From Thysanoteuthis rhombus (Eukaryota; Mollusca; Cephalopoda; Oegopsida; Thysanoteuthidae): DNA of 64,000 nt. Positions 34,704 through 46,583 of the stretch are shown here, piece by piece. The notes below the pieces were generated by a model. It was not told where the DNA came from and made no database searches. It saw only the letters and a list, made by a program, of their open reading frames with translations. A program made the translations under genes and the position numbers. The stretch's first letter is position 1; the number at the start of each line of letters is the position of its first letter. The stretch is taken from the NCBI GenBank assembly GCA_963457665.1, contig OY735207.1:60613344-60677343 (forward strand). The letters run 5' to 3'.

Positions 34704-35164
34704 ACCCTACCTACCCAAATGACTGTCAGTGACTGTCAGCGAGTACATGTAGTTACGAAATGAGGACCTTTGGGACAATCAGTACACGGTGCACGTGGGT
34801 GTAGCCCCCCCCCCAACTTAGGCACATGGGTAAATATAAACACATACCGGTTAACGCTGAAATCATCGAAAGCACTGATTCTAGCCAAGACTCTGAACTT
34901 AAACAGGGACAAAACTGATCAATGCTTAGACGGGAAGTGTGAGGTATAAGAAAGTGTAAAGAACTAGTGACCTTGTGTCACACAAAATAGTTTAGTAAAT
35001 ACCAGCCCGGACACACAGCTACGTACACAGCTTCGTACCCATCGAGATATACACGCACACAAATCACTCAACTATTTAAAGTTGTCAACATAATATGCAG
35101 TACTACTTGATAGAACAGCAAAGTCGCCAGACTTACAATATCGAATTATACGAAACTCGCAATC
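34704..35164. other. No gene recognised
   Basis: Nothing supportable. Confidence 0.5.
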
Positions 35165-35335
35165 GCAGTCTATAATTGAACAACCGTTACGTCAGAATTT
35201 GAAGTCATTCTAAAGAATAAAAATGTAATTAATAAACCTGTCAAAATAAGACCCGAAAAAGACAAAAAAGCCTGTCCCCCAAGCGATTTAGTGGAGTACT
35301 GATGCCGATTTTCAAGTCAGCAAACAAAACAGTAT
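35165..35335 (+). repeat. Dispersed repeat family C, copy 2
   Basis: ATAATTGAACAACCGTTACG and TTTGAAGTCAT match 10640-10862. TACTGATGCCGATTTTCAAG matches 40265-40290. The central palindromic block is deleted. Confidence 0.5.
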
Positions 35336-35690
35336 CGCCAGGAGCTCTATAACACATATACACATAAACAATCAAACGTATGTACACATAAAGAGTAGGA
35401 CCCTTCGCCATCTTCTATGACCACTGTTGTTCACTAATGTACATGTACCTAGATATACTTAGATAGCATAAAACATCGAATGGTAATGAATCAAACACTT
35501 CATATGCTGCAGCCTAATATTGATATTCCTCAAACCTTTGGTGTCGCCAATTTTGCAATGGTTGCTTTAATCTAACCTACATGGTACATTAAAAATCTTT
35601 TGGCATATTTACGTTTTCTTTTCGATAAAAATGAGGACAAGTTTTACACTGAAGCATGTTTGTAAGGAATGTCTTTGAAATAACAATGTT

Positions 35691-35692
<2 letters not shown>

Positions 35693-35746
<54 letters not shown>
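35693..35746. repeat. (AT)n microsatellite
   Basis: Pure AT run at the 5' side of a LINE fragment. Confidence 0.95.
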
Positions 35747-35754
35747 TAACATCT

Positions 35755-35975
35755 GCAGTATTTCTTGTTCGGTCATGTGCTACAGATACATGAAGAAACA
35801 CCAGCACAAATATCCTTGGGAATTTCCACTTGTAGAGTCCAAGAACAACAAAGCTCCAAAAGGCCGTCAAAACTTGCATGGTACACTGCAAGCAGACCCC
35901 AAAGATGCAGGACTGTGAACATCAAGATCTGACTATGAACTGAGGGAAATAAAGACCCTAGCCAGGGAAAAGATG
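35755..35975 (+). pseudogene. LINE fragment (C-terminal end of a non-LTR reverse transcriptase)
   Basis: Shifting frames give FGHVLQIHEETPAQ, then RPSKLAWYT / KGRQNLHGTLQADPKDAG, then REIKTLAREK. This resembles the common C-terminal pattern 'GHV-R-M---TPA ... RGRPK-W ... LA-DR' of several non-LTR clades. It is not the same family as the RTE copies (no HVARM / RTTTW). Too short to place. Confidence 0.5.
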
Positions 35976-36340
35976 GTGTAGGATGTTTCAACTACTTCAG
36001 AGGTCGCAGCTTGCTGCTAATCATCATATACTAACATGTATTCACCCGTGATTTTCGACGTTCTTGAATTAAATATTGTCACAATCTACATTCGTATCAG
36101 CATCATTAGGTAACCACCAGCCTTAAAAATCACCAAGATGATATCTGGACTTTATATCTACGATCAAACACCAACCCTCCTTGTGGGAAATGAGCTAATA
36201 TCTCAAAGCAGGCCGTTTTACATAATGATTATATCATTATATAATGATTATTGTAGTAGTCTTAGCTTACCTTACAAAACGAGACCAAATTAGAGGAAAT
36301 AATGATAAGAAGCGTGTGTTTTGCCGATCTTCCAGGTAAG
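35976..36340. other. No gene recognised
   Basis: Nothing supportable except a short local repeat of ATAATGATTAT near 36225. Confidence 0.5.
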
Positions 36341-36455
36341 AAGTGCCAGTCCTCAAAATCAGCATTCTGGCTTTTACTTTGGCTCGAATACCGACCACTC
36401 ACACCAATGAGTTTACCCACATGAAATGGTCGATTATGAAATGAAAAATATAAGT
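36341..36455 (-). repeat. SINE-like repeat S7, left arm of an inverted pair
   Basis: Its reverse complement matches 36755-36870: TTTCATTTCATAATCG, CCATTTCATGTGGGT, a GTNTTCGNGNC B-box-like motif and GTAAAAGCCAGAAT. Confidence 0.6.
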
Positions 36456-36754
36456 AGTGACATCCCAAAGTTGTTTTGGAAATCTGTAAATTTTGTATAA
36501 GAGCTTAAACAGTTATCCAAGTAACAACTGATTGAGGACATCCTTGTGAGTCTTTATCCAGGCTCAAATCTCAAGAGCAAAATTTGTAGAATCAACGTCG
36601 CATTGTTCTTTCTGAGCGAGTTCACATTCCAAATGTTGAATTGATCTTCTTGGAGACTCGAACAGCATTTTCGCCAAATTTGAATCTATAAAAGAACAAT
36701 AGTCTGATTTCCCTTGAGGACAGCATCTGCAAGAGTGAGTCACCAAACACATTT

Positions 36755-36870
36755 TTTCATTTCATAATCGGCCATTTCATGTGGGTCAACATAATTTTTG
36801 TTTATTTCTAATTGGTATGAACGGTCCGTGTTCGCGTCCAGGTAAAAGCCAGAATCTCGTAATGGGTTAT
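36755..36870 (+). repeat. SINE-like repeat S7, right arm of an inverted pair
   Basis: Direct counterpart of 36341-36455. A further weak copy of GGCCATTCCATGTGGG lies at ~37010 and a B-box-like TGTTCGAGTCC (minus) at ~37115. Confidence 0.6.
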
Positions 36871-37189
36871 CTTATTAAAACGAAGAGGATGAATCATAAA
36901 TTGGAAGTCTGAAAGAAAACTAATGTTGTATATATATAGTTGAATATGTATAACTACATTTTCTGCTCTAGAATTTGTCGACATTGCAATAAACAAGACA
37001 AATGCAAAAATGGCCATTCCATGTGGGACAACCAAATGAAATAAGGGCAGGAAGATCGTGTAGCAGCAATCTTCCATGAGAGGATGGGGCTTGCTTTGAT
37101 AGTCAGCACGCCGAAACCTTGGTTTTTAACAGGACTCGAACACTGACCACTAACAGCGGTAAGGATTAGAGGTTTCTGTATCTATTCGA

Positions 37190-38439
37190 GAGTAGAGCTT
37201 TTCCTATAAAAAACTCTTGTAAGCCGAAATGGCTTAAAATGAAGAAACAATAATGATTTATCTAGGACGAATTCTGCAGCGTTCCCAGGTCCAAAAAATA
37301 GCTAGCTATCATGTTTGCCAGGTGTACCCCAAGTGTAACACCCTGACGAGTTCTCTTAGGCTTTTTGGATGCCTGAAGGTGAATCCTGCTAATGAATATA
37401 CAAAATAAATGGAGGCCAAGCACAGATGATCACAGACAAAGTTCCAAACTAGGACGTCTTGATGTCTTTCGTATAAGCGAAGTGGCGTAAAATGAACTTT
37501 CGTAAAGCGGTACACAACTATATCACTTCCAAAACAGGCAATTCCCTGATGTATTCATGTATCAAATATGATTTTATAACCGGACAGTGGAAACCTAACC
37601 AATTCCAGACGTTCGTTATATCATCTCATCTATCAAGCTTTTTATCCTGTCATCTTTCCCTAAATGGATCAACCGAGATCCCGTCCATTAATTAAACTTT
37701 GTTTTATTTTTATAACGTACAAGACGGATGCATTATTTTCCTGTTTTAATTTTTGCGTCGGCGGGAATAGCATCAGTTACGAAAAAAAAAAAAATCTGGG
37801 GAAAAAAGTATCCGTCGGGTTTGTTGATTAGGCGAAAGAAAAGACTAAACCGTTTGTTTTTATCTCGAAAAATAACCGGAAGCTAAATTGGTTGCATTAA
37901 AAAGTAACATTAGCCTCCATCTTTGGTTTTCGTTTCGTTTCCTGTCTTTCTTTGTTTTGTTTCTTCACTCAATGTTTCCTTTTCTCATTTTACATTTTCC
38001 CTCATGTTTTCTTTTGTTTTCTTTTCATTTTTTACGTTTCTATTTTTCTATTCTCCCGATTCCCATTGCTCTGATTTAATCTGTGTTTTTCTTTCTATGT
38101 CTGCTCATCAGAACTATATGTTCTTTCCTTTGTCTGATGCCCTTTCTGTTCCTTGTAATCCCCTATAAACGTTGGTTTAGTCTGGCACAAGGCTACAAAT
38201 GTGGTGCTCACAAGGATGATTGAACTTACTACATAGCAGTAATAGTCCGTCAGACTAGTTTGTTTATCAATACCCAATGTTGATGCGTCTTCTTACTAAG
38301 CTTAGTCAATTAACTCAAGCCATTTTGAAAATCTTGAGAACCGGTTGTGCGGCCTTTGGGAACAATCAGAAAGGATCTTACTGAGCATGCATTGATATAC
38401 ACTCTCCTGAAGGGTTACTAAGTTGGCATTAAGGTGCTA
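37190..38439. other. No gene recognised
   Basis: 37890-38100 is very T-rich, giving hydrophobic ORFs that look like chance. TTTAGTCTGGCACAAGGC at ~38174 has its complement near 32405. Confidence 0.4.
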
Positions 38440-38760
38440 TTGAATGAGCTTGGACACAGTGTGACTGTCATATTCACAATGACAAAGTCTGTCCACTTTT
38501 TTTTGAAAATACATCATCACTCAAGTCTGTCAACTCCCTCTTTAGAGTCCAGATTTGGCCCCCGTCAGGTTTTGCTCCGTTGAAAAGGAGGGAGTATAAG
38601 ACCACAGATGAGATTAAAGAGATGACCAAGCTGCTGCAATCGATCCTGAAAGAACACTTTGCAGACTGTTTTGAAAAGTGGAATGGGCGATTGGTTGATT
38701 GTATGAGGCTCAGATTTTGGTAGAGGACTGAAGATTTGGGAGAACTCTGAAGAGGACTAA
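38440..38760 (+). pseudogene. Mariner/Tc1-superfamily transposase, C-terminal relic
   Basis: SPDLAP (near 38543), preceded by a stop where the family has Tyr, is the mariner hallmark before the last catalytic Asp. About 100 bp on, in another frame, TTDEIKEMTKLLQSILK and EHFADCFEKWNGRLVDCM match the mariner C-terminal pattern 'eF..CFe.WkkRw.kC'. A frameshift and stops separate the two pieces. The expected 'GDYFEG' end is destroyed. Only the last quarter of a ~345-residue transposase is visible. Confidence 0.65.
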
Positions 38761-39089
38761 GGCACCATTGCTTTACGTAGTTTTTTTTTTTGTTAAGAGT
38801 AAATGGCTGGATACTTTCCGAACAGAAGTAGCGCACTTGTAATAACTATGATACCTTGGTAACAGACAACGACTGCCGTCTTTATATAATGAGCCATGTA
38901 CCCCAATCATTCAAATGGAATTTTCATTACTTCTTCAGATGTTTAATTCGGACTCAACCAAATGGAAAGGCGTGGGAGAAGAGATAAAAACGTGTTTAAT
39001 CGTATCTCTATTCGCCCAAGCCGGTACGCATTAAGACATTGCATGTAGCGGAAGATCCATCAAAAGTTTTAAAAAGATACCAATTGGAC

Positions 39090-39240
39090 GCCCGGGATAG
39101 AGGGATGGTTAGTAAACTGGTCTCTGTGAATCAAGTGCAATTGCTGTGAGTTCGATTCTCCAACGGTACCTTGCTATAATGGGGCCCCTGGCTGGATCTG
39201 GAACTGCGATGGTCGGAGCAGAGATCCAAGATATATGAAT
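39090..39240 (+). mobile_element. tRNA-derived SINE (S8)
   Basis: AGGGATGGTTAGTAAACTGG (A-box-like) and TGTGAGTTCGATTCTCC (clear B box) ~50 bp apart. Followed by a non-tRNA body with GGGGCCCCTGGCTGG and a palindrome-like GATCTGG ... AGATCCA. Confidence 0.55.
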
Positions 39241-39471
39241 AAATACCTATTCGTAGGTATGTGTGTATGAATGCACACAATATATCGGTATTTTGAAGTT
39301 TAAGACCTTCTACATCGAAACATCGTATAGAGATCTTTTTCTCAAGTTTTTAGAGGAAATAATTTCGCTTAAAATCTCAAAACATAGTTTTTACTATGTA
39401 CAATCATCTTTCACTGGTGATTTTGAAAAAAAATACCTCACATTTCTCAGATCAAACGGTTACTTATCCAA

Positions 39472-39475
39472 TATA

Positions 39476-39529
<54 letters not shown>
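39472..39529. repeat. (AT)n microsatellite
   Basis: Pure AT run. Confidence 0.95.
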
Positions 39530-39531
<2 letters not shown>

Positions 39532-39574
39532 GAATTTCTTATAATTAGATCCTCTCAGCATAGATTTCTTCAGT

Positions 39575-39902
39575 TATTGAGTTAGTCTGGCTGGGTATCT
39601 ACCGTGCTTGCATTTGCACCAATTCTGTTAGAAGGCTGAAAAATTACGCATTTACTCTTTATCGTGTTTAAATAGATTTGCAATGTATGTTTTTGCTAAA
39701 TTGGTTTTGTGTTCGGTTGCATTCATGCTTGCTCCATGAGAATTCAGACATTTTTCAAGGAATCTCTGCACGCTAAAAAAACAAAAGAAGGGACCGTTTC
39801 ATTCCTTTTTCGATTATCTTAATTAATCACCCGCAACGCAATATGCTGTCAAAAGACATTGGTTATGAAACAGTTTCTATTGAGTGACTAACCAGACCTG
39901 TT
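39575..39902 (+). repeat. Family D repeat, copy 3
   Basis: From AGTTAGTCTGGCTGGGTA to GAGTGACTAACCAGACCTG. Keeps GCACCAATTCTG, GGCTGAAAAATTACGC and the closing GTTTCTATTGAGTGACTAAC. Confidence 0.65.
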
Positions 39903-40009
39903 AATTTATACGCAATGTGTACTACGCCCAAAATATCTAATTAAGACAGGAAACGCTAAAATACCGATAATCAATTTTAATTAGAGTTAGGTTTTATCTT
40001 ACAAACTTC

Positions 40010-40330
40010 ATTTCAACACTTACACAAAGCGTCAAAATTCGAAGGCATGTAAAAATTTCATCGAAGAATGAATATGGTCAGAATAAATTCTATTTATGAC
40101 ATCACTGGCCTTTCACAAAGAAAAACATTTAAAATAAAAAAGTCTAAAAAACATCTAAATTCTAGAGAATCTGGATGTTATTAATGAATCATTGATATTG
40201 ATAAAGAGCATTTTTTCCAAAAAAGCTAACAAAAAAACCCGATCATTTTTAAAGGGGTCTTGTGAAATACCGATGCCAGTTTTCAAGTGAGTAAACTAAG
40301 TGGTGGGTCCATGAGCATTGGAACAAACAA
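40010..40330 (+). repeat. Dispersed repeat family C, copy 3
   Basis: TTTATGACATCACTGGC, AAAACATTTAAAAT and the CATCTAAATTCTAGAGAATC palindromic block match 10640-10862. ACCGATGCCAGTTTTCAAG matches 35290-35320. Confidence 0.55.
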
Positions 40331-40814
40331 ACAAAGATACGCATACGAAAAGGTTAAAAGTTTATGTCATCTTTGATGGCTCCAGTTGTTCAATTTCGAA
40401 CTGGACTTGAATATTGATTACACTTAAACACAGAAGTGAAAAAAAATCCATGGAGAGTTGCCTGAATGCAATTAAAGAAAGAAAAAACTGCTAAATTTAG
40501 AAACGGAATTTCGTTTTATGTGAACAAATAAAAACTTTGGATAAGTAAAATTGTAATAGATAGAATGATAAGACACAAAAGTTGGGAATATTAAAAAAGA
40601 ATATTTCAAAACATCTTTTAAAGGATAACAATCAACAATGCAAGACCCGTTGCTCCACGATTGGACTCCACTCTTATTTCTACCCCGGCCGAAGATGATT
40701 ACTGAGACTCCTTATTGCATACATAGTAAATAGAAAAAAAATTATGGCAAGCTTTTTTGTACAAATGTTGTGATTTATTAGTACGAGATAAAACAGAGCA
40801 GATCTATGTATTTC
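40331..40814. other. No gene recognised
   Basis: Nothing supportable. Confidence 0.5.
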
Positions 40815-40990
40815 TTTTAACGCCAAAGACTCGTCTATTTAGATCAGTCAGTAAGACAGCTCTATGGCAATCAATTGGTCTTGAGTTCAAATCACGACAG
40901 GGAAATATCGTTTTACATATTTCATTGATCATTGTTCTTGTCCATTTCACAGTAGGAAAACAAAGTAAACTCCGGACTTTAAACTGAAGA
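40815..40990 (+). mobile_element. tRNA-derived SINE (S6), copy 2
   Basis: TTTAGATCAGTCAGTAAGAC (A-box-like), GGCAATCAATTGGTCTTG and GAGTTCAAATCACGAC (B box) are homologous to the minus strand of 31320-31430. Confidence 0.6.
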
Positions 40991-42109
40991 TTTTGACTAT
41001 ATCGATAGATTACTGATTCTTAGCTTCGAAAAGTTGGTTTCACATTATATTCGGGATTGCATCGTACTCCAGTAAAAACAGTATTCTTGAGTGAAGATGT
41101 AGCAAGGGACGTTACTCTCGTTTTGTCATATCAATCAGCCAGTCACGGCGTTCGGTGCTACAGATGCCTGCACATCTAAAAAAAATATTCTTATATAATG
41201 GAAGTTGCGGTTTTTTCCTGTTTGCTTTTCTCTCTGGAATAATGGATGTTTACACTTGAAGGTAACAATTTTGCTGATAAAAAGATCTCTTACTTGCCAT
41301 TTGAAACAGTGCATTGTTCTACTGAATCAAGTGCAGTAGTTTTTTTTTTCTAAAAAAGTAATCTCATGGAAATTCAAATGGATCCCCAGATTTTCTTTTT
41401 ATTTACAGGGATCAACTATTCAAAGAATGAAAGTTCCCAGATTTAACAAAGATAAGTAAACTAAATGGAACAATAGAATGCAAGAGTGCGTTATCAGCTC
41501 AAATCGTTAATAGTTTAATTCACTGAAGCAAACAGTATCCCAAACAAACATATGGTTCTATTCTGGCCGTCAAAGGAAGGAAATAAAATGTGATAAACCT
41601 TCTCCACAAAAAGTTTCTAAATAAGATCTTTAACTAGTGGAGTACTGTTACATTTTCAAAATACTTTTCGTTCCTCCTCCTGACCACACCCAAAGAAAAA
41701 TGAAACAAACCTGTACGAGGTTTGAAGAATCGACAGGCTCGTCTATTGTGAAGCCAACGGTCAACTAGTACTGAAACTCAATTGATGGAGCCTCACAACC
41801 GACAGAGTAATCCGACAGGAGAGTGTCTATCCACACAGGGTTGGCCCTAGGGACTTTTTGATTGGTTATCAAGTTCCATCAAAGTCGCACGACGGGTTTT
41901 GGGGGTATTCAAAATACCTGGATTTTTTTTTGCGTTTTGAATGTATGCAAGTCGACTGCAGTCGGGGGCGACCCCAAAACATCTCTTGCGTTTGCTACAA
42001 GTCTGTGGGATAGCCGAAGGTGCGACTCCAATCCACAGCTCAGGGTGTACTCATTTTGGTGCTGAGTGCACAGCGAAATCTATCATAATAAAGTTTTTTT
42101 CCATACTCT
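40991..42109. other. No gene recognised
   Basis: Overlapping short ORFs at 41862-42150 have no recognisable domain. Confidence 0.5.
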
Positions 42110-42185
42110 TCGTATACTTTCAAACCCAGATCCTCCTGAGAGTGAATTAGACGCACTAACCATTACACCATCGGAGTGGGCTGTG
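42110..42185 (-). mobile_element. tRNA-derived SINE head (S9)
   Basis: Minus strand: GATGGTGTAATGGTTAGTG (A box) and GGATCTGGGTTTGAAA (worn B box) at tRNA-like spacing. The acceptor stem does not close. Confidence 0.5.
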
Positions 42186-42992
42186 CTTTAGATTCTAGTT
42201 CAGATTTATTTTTCATTGCCAGCGATTATCTCGTCCCCAAATAACTTCTGCCTTTGTGAAACGAGAAGAGAAGAACTCATATTTAAACAATGAACGATGT
42301 TTTATTCCGTTTGTTTAAGTGGAACCAATTCTCAAGTAATACGATTTTTTTCTGAGGCTTGTAAATGACGTTGTAAGATTCAACTGATTCACTTAAAATA
42401 TTTGTGTTAGTTCAAATGTTGTTTGTGCTGTATCTTCCTTGAAAAATCTCTCTCCCAAACTATCAGTTTTTTAAGTTCTGATATCTTCAAGAATGTTGTT
42501 TGTTTTTGATCTTGGAATCTCTCTTCTCCTCTGAATTTCACCAACCTTTCCCAACACGTGCTTGCACTTATTGCATCATTTAATATTCAAGCGACCCTTC
42601 GGCCAACTTCAACTTCAATTTTCCCAGATTTAACATGAAGAGTATAATGTCAAATGGATGGATTAATATTTAAGAATATTTTTATCTGATTTTTAATTTC
42701 AGGAAGTTGTTCTGAAGTTGTTCGTTTTTCTTTTTTTTCCCCTAATTCTACCAACATAGTATCTTTAGCTGCATCACTTACACGCGAACACAAAGGGCCT
42801 GTAGTCAGTCACATAGGTTTTACTCTCTTCCTCTCATTAATCAGCTTAAGAGAGTAAGTGAGTGAAACTCATGTTTTCACCATGGCTTTTTGAGCTGAAC
42901 AGAAGCACAAACTGATAAATATATTTTTCTACAAAATGAGATGATTTCCACCAAAATAAAGTGAATTCGTTTGCATTTCTCGAAGAGTAAGC
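42186..42992. other. No gene recognised
   Basis: Nothing supportable. Confidence 0.5.
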
Positions 42993-44660
42993 TATCATCA
43001 TCATCAGCCATTCAGCGTCCCCCGTTGGACATTGACCTTCCAAAAGATTCGCCAGAAATCTCTTTCATGGGTATCGTGGAGCAGGTATTTTCTGGTTTTA
43101 TCTAGTTCGTCACACTACCTTACTTTCTGTCAGTTACAATTTTGCGTATGATCTCTGGGTATCCATGTTGTGAGTCATGATATCTAGCAGTTTTCTGACA
43201 TTCTTGCAACATGACCAGCCCATTGCCGTTTAAATTTTTGAAAATTGTTTCTATGATATCTGTGATTCTTATTTTCCTGTTTTCTCATGATCCCTCCATG
43301 TGAGGTTGAACATGATTCCCTCATCTTCTCATTGCATGGTTTTCAGTTTGAGGGTATATCTTTTGGCGAAGTTCTGTGTTTCTGTCCAAATAGGTAACTA
43401 TCAAAAGAATGTATTGGTCGTTTATCCCTCTTTTGATGACTAGTGGGATTTTTGTGTTCTTGAAAATCTGACTTACTCTACAAAAATCTTGCCAACTCAG
43501 TGTGAGTCTTCACATTATTTCTTCTTCTTTTGAGGATTTCATGGAGACTCGTTGTTCGAGGTAGATGTAGTGGACTACTTTTTCCTGCCCTACATTTTTG
43601 AGTTTGATCGTTGTATTTTTGTCCTCAACATGTTTGTTGTAGACGACATTTGTTTTGCTTATTAACGTGAAGACCAACACTTTGCTTTCTTCATTTAGTT
43701 CGTTTCGCATCATTTAGAGATCGTGAGGGCTCCTAGTAAAGAGGAAGATGTCGTTAGCAAACCTGAGGTTACTTAAGTAATCGCCGTTTGTTCTGATTCC
43801 TCTTGTTCCCAGTCTAGAATTCGGAAAATCATCTCAACACAAGCTGTGAAGAGATTGGTCGAGCAGGTATCTCCTTGTTTCAATCTTTTTTTTTCAGTGA
43901 AATGATTCAGAGTTTTTTTTTAATGTTACCTGATGAAAGAACTGCTGTATCGGTAGATGTTTGTTCCTGTGGTTGGTTTTCATCTATCGTTTTGATGGTT
44001 CGGTTGGTAATTACTTTAGTGAAGAGTTTGTAATTACAATTAAATGGGGTTATAGGTTTGTAGTAGTTGAAGTCTTACGAATATAACAGCATTATGATTG
44101 CAGTGTTCCACTTTTCTTGGACTTTACTTTAGGGCATAAGTTGAAGGGAATGGCTTGTTTCCTAGTCATGACTCTTCTAGCCTTTTTGAGTAGGTTGATG
44201 GTGATGTTATCGGGTCCAGGGTCTTTTCCCATTGTTTGTTCGATGGCAAGCTTCCCTTCCTGTGGAGTAATTTATGGTAAATCCTTGAATCAATCAGTGT
44301 TTCCTTTGTCTGTGTTCTTTCTTTGGTGGAATAGAAAATTTTGTGAAATTCCCGGTCACGTTAGACTGTTTGGTCCCTATCTGTTGTCAAGTCTTCATTT
44401 GCTTCGAGCTCACTTGTTATTTGCTATTTTTCCTGTATCAAAAAATTCTCCTATAGTTTTGAAGCCTCTACCTTTTTTAAGAATGCTGTCAATGACTGTT
44501 GATTTTGTGTATTTTCTTTTATCATCTCACCTTTTATGGATGATTTTGTTCAGCTCCGTTGTTTTGATCTTTTCTATTAGTTGTTGTAAGTGGATTGAAA
44601 TTTCTGCATTTTTCACGATATTCTTGATTTCGTCTGAGGGTTTATTTATAGTCTAGGAAA
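42993..44660 (-). pseudogene. RTE-type LINE, longest copy, heavily decayed
   Basis: On the minus strand this starts in the linker between endonuclease and RT. Segments like DSILKKGRGFKTIGEFF and the later TEFY-LYSTKE-like region are readable across frames near 44300-44560. It continues through RT (FADD region near 43750 lost to changes) and the C-terminal 'HVARM' region near 43200. It ends with the family 3' terminus and an ATGATGATGAT tail at 42993-43006. Stops and frameshifts are frequent. The 179-codon plus-strand ORF at 44117-44656 is an antisense shadow of this copy, not a gene. Confidence 0.75.
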
Positions 44661-45875
44661 TTTTTATATACGCACAGGCAATAAATCGTAGAAATCTTGA
44701 ATGTTATGTAAGAAATAGAATGGGAAACTTTTGTATCAACCACATATATATGATGGATAAATAGTAACAGAAAATATTGTTCGATGGTGTACATAAATCA
44801 AATAGGTCCGTACTATCAAAAACATCTCTTGAAAAGTCATTAATTAAATAACTATCAAATAAAAGTATATCTAATCTAAATGGCTACAGAAGAGTGAAAG
44901 TCAACCAAAAGAAAATATAAGAACCCTGAATTAAATATCAAAGTGAAGTACCGGTGGGGATGCTGGGTCTGATCAAAACAGGTATGGGAGGCTATGGTAA
45001 AATGTCTAATTCTTTTTAATCCCCAAAACAGGTCCATGGCAAAACAGCTGTGGATCCCCAAAATAGAATTTGATGCAAAAAATTTAAAATCCAAATGTAA
45101 ACAACAATGATAGAATTTGATATTCTGTCTATGAACCAAAATATCAGAACAAAGTACATTAACAAGGATTGGGATGTAACTGAATTGGCGCTGTTGGATG
45201 ATTTAGAGGGCTGTTTGAACAAAATCTCCAAACGATGATTCTTTTTCGGCCAAAGTGTTCATTTTATGACTATATAGCTTAATAGAATGACAGCCAGAAA
45301 TTAAAAAGAGAATTGAAGAGAAAAAACAGGTGCCATACCATTTTTTTACAATCACATGAACATGTTCTGATATATTTTGATGATTGCCAGTCACCTTCAG
45401 AGAAAACTTCAGGCCAAATCTAACAATGACACACATGGACAAAATCATTTTCTCTCCCACTCATACTAAACAAACCACATCAAAGAAATTCCCTCACTTG
45501 ATCTGCAACCATTGCAAGTTTCTCTGAAGAGGGCGTCTGGCACCCATTGAAATGCATCAAAATATGCCCACGTGGTAATGATTTTCTTCACAGATGTAAT
45601 ACATTTTTTACTCTTTAATTTCTCTTCACCTTCTTGTTATTTTACTAACATTTTACCTCACATCCACACTACAAACATGTATATTAGAGAAATGGGAAAA
45701 GCTATCGCGACCCGTAGGTGATTCATTCATTTACCGCTACACTTTGAGTATCAGAGTGTCTACGATTCCAAAACATACAACTTCGAAGGATACAGTCTTT
45801 TTTCCAACTCTTCCATCAATTTTCATTTCATATTCTAATTCCATGAACTTATGAGAAGCACTTCTCTCCCTCTCT
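44661..45875. other. No gene recognised
   Basis: Several short minus-strand ORFs (44876-45460) in different frames have no recognisable domain. Could be an old transposon. Confidence 0.4.

Positions 45876-45923
<48 letters not shown>
45876..45923. repeat. (CA)n-(AT)n microsatellite
   Basis: CA run followed by AT run. Confidence 0.95.
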
Positions 45924-46362
45924 AAGAATAAAATTCGCCTAATAAACAGTTGGTCCTCAATGTGCCAGCAAAACAGTGGTGAACCAAGTCAGGCATGAAC
46001 TCTATAAGACCTCAAAAGTTTTCATTTGCGATTTGGTGTCATAATGATAACAGAACTTCCTTTGACAGTAAATAAGCCTAAATATTAGTGACTTTGGACC
46101 AAATTTCGACTCACTTTGTCGTTTTCATATTACAATTGATACCTCTCATTCAATGAATAAATATTGAGATATGTTTGCCTCTCACTATACATCGTACTTC
46201 TTCCCGAAGAGAAATACGTTCCTTAGCCAAGTTAGACAAGAAGCTGCTTCTTGCTTGAAATGTATAAACTGACGTAAGCCAGAAATAAACTATTCAAAGC
46301 CAGTCTACAAGATACTTCCAACCTGAGCCTTCCAATGCCACAAGCTCCCACGATGTTTAGTA
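45924..46362. other. No gene recognised
   Basis: Nothing supportable. Confidence 0.5.
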
Positions 46363-46581
46363 TAGGCCCTCCCCGCCATAACGCAGTTCGTCATAGCACA
46401 GTTTGCATTATAACGTGGGTGGATGATGGAGCAAAAAATATCTATCTTGCTGGAAAATAGCTGGAAAGCCTCCTCCCCCAAACGTAGATCCAGCATAAAA
46501 TAACTAAATTAATCGTTGCTCGGTCATAACGCAGTTGGCTTTCGTGGACTCCAACATCCACGTTATAACTAAGGAGGCCTG
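46363..46581. mobile_element. 219-bp MITE with TA target duplication
   Basis: Flanked by TA on both sides (46361-46362 and 46582-46583). Terminal inverted repeats of ~20 bp: left TAGGCCCTCCCCGCCATAAC; right, read inward, CAGGCCTCCTTAGTTATAAC. Subterminal CATAACGCAGTT occurs twice in direct orientation, and TTATAACGTGG faces its own complement. No ORF. TA duplication fits the Tc1/mariner superfamily. Confidence 0.65.
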
Positions 46582-46583
46582 TA

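Noticed and set aside
44117..44656. 179-codon ORF on the + strand
   Set aside because: It is antisense to the decayed RTE copy at 42993-44660, whose minus-strand translation shows RTE-like segments. The + strand protein is only a shadow.
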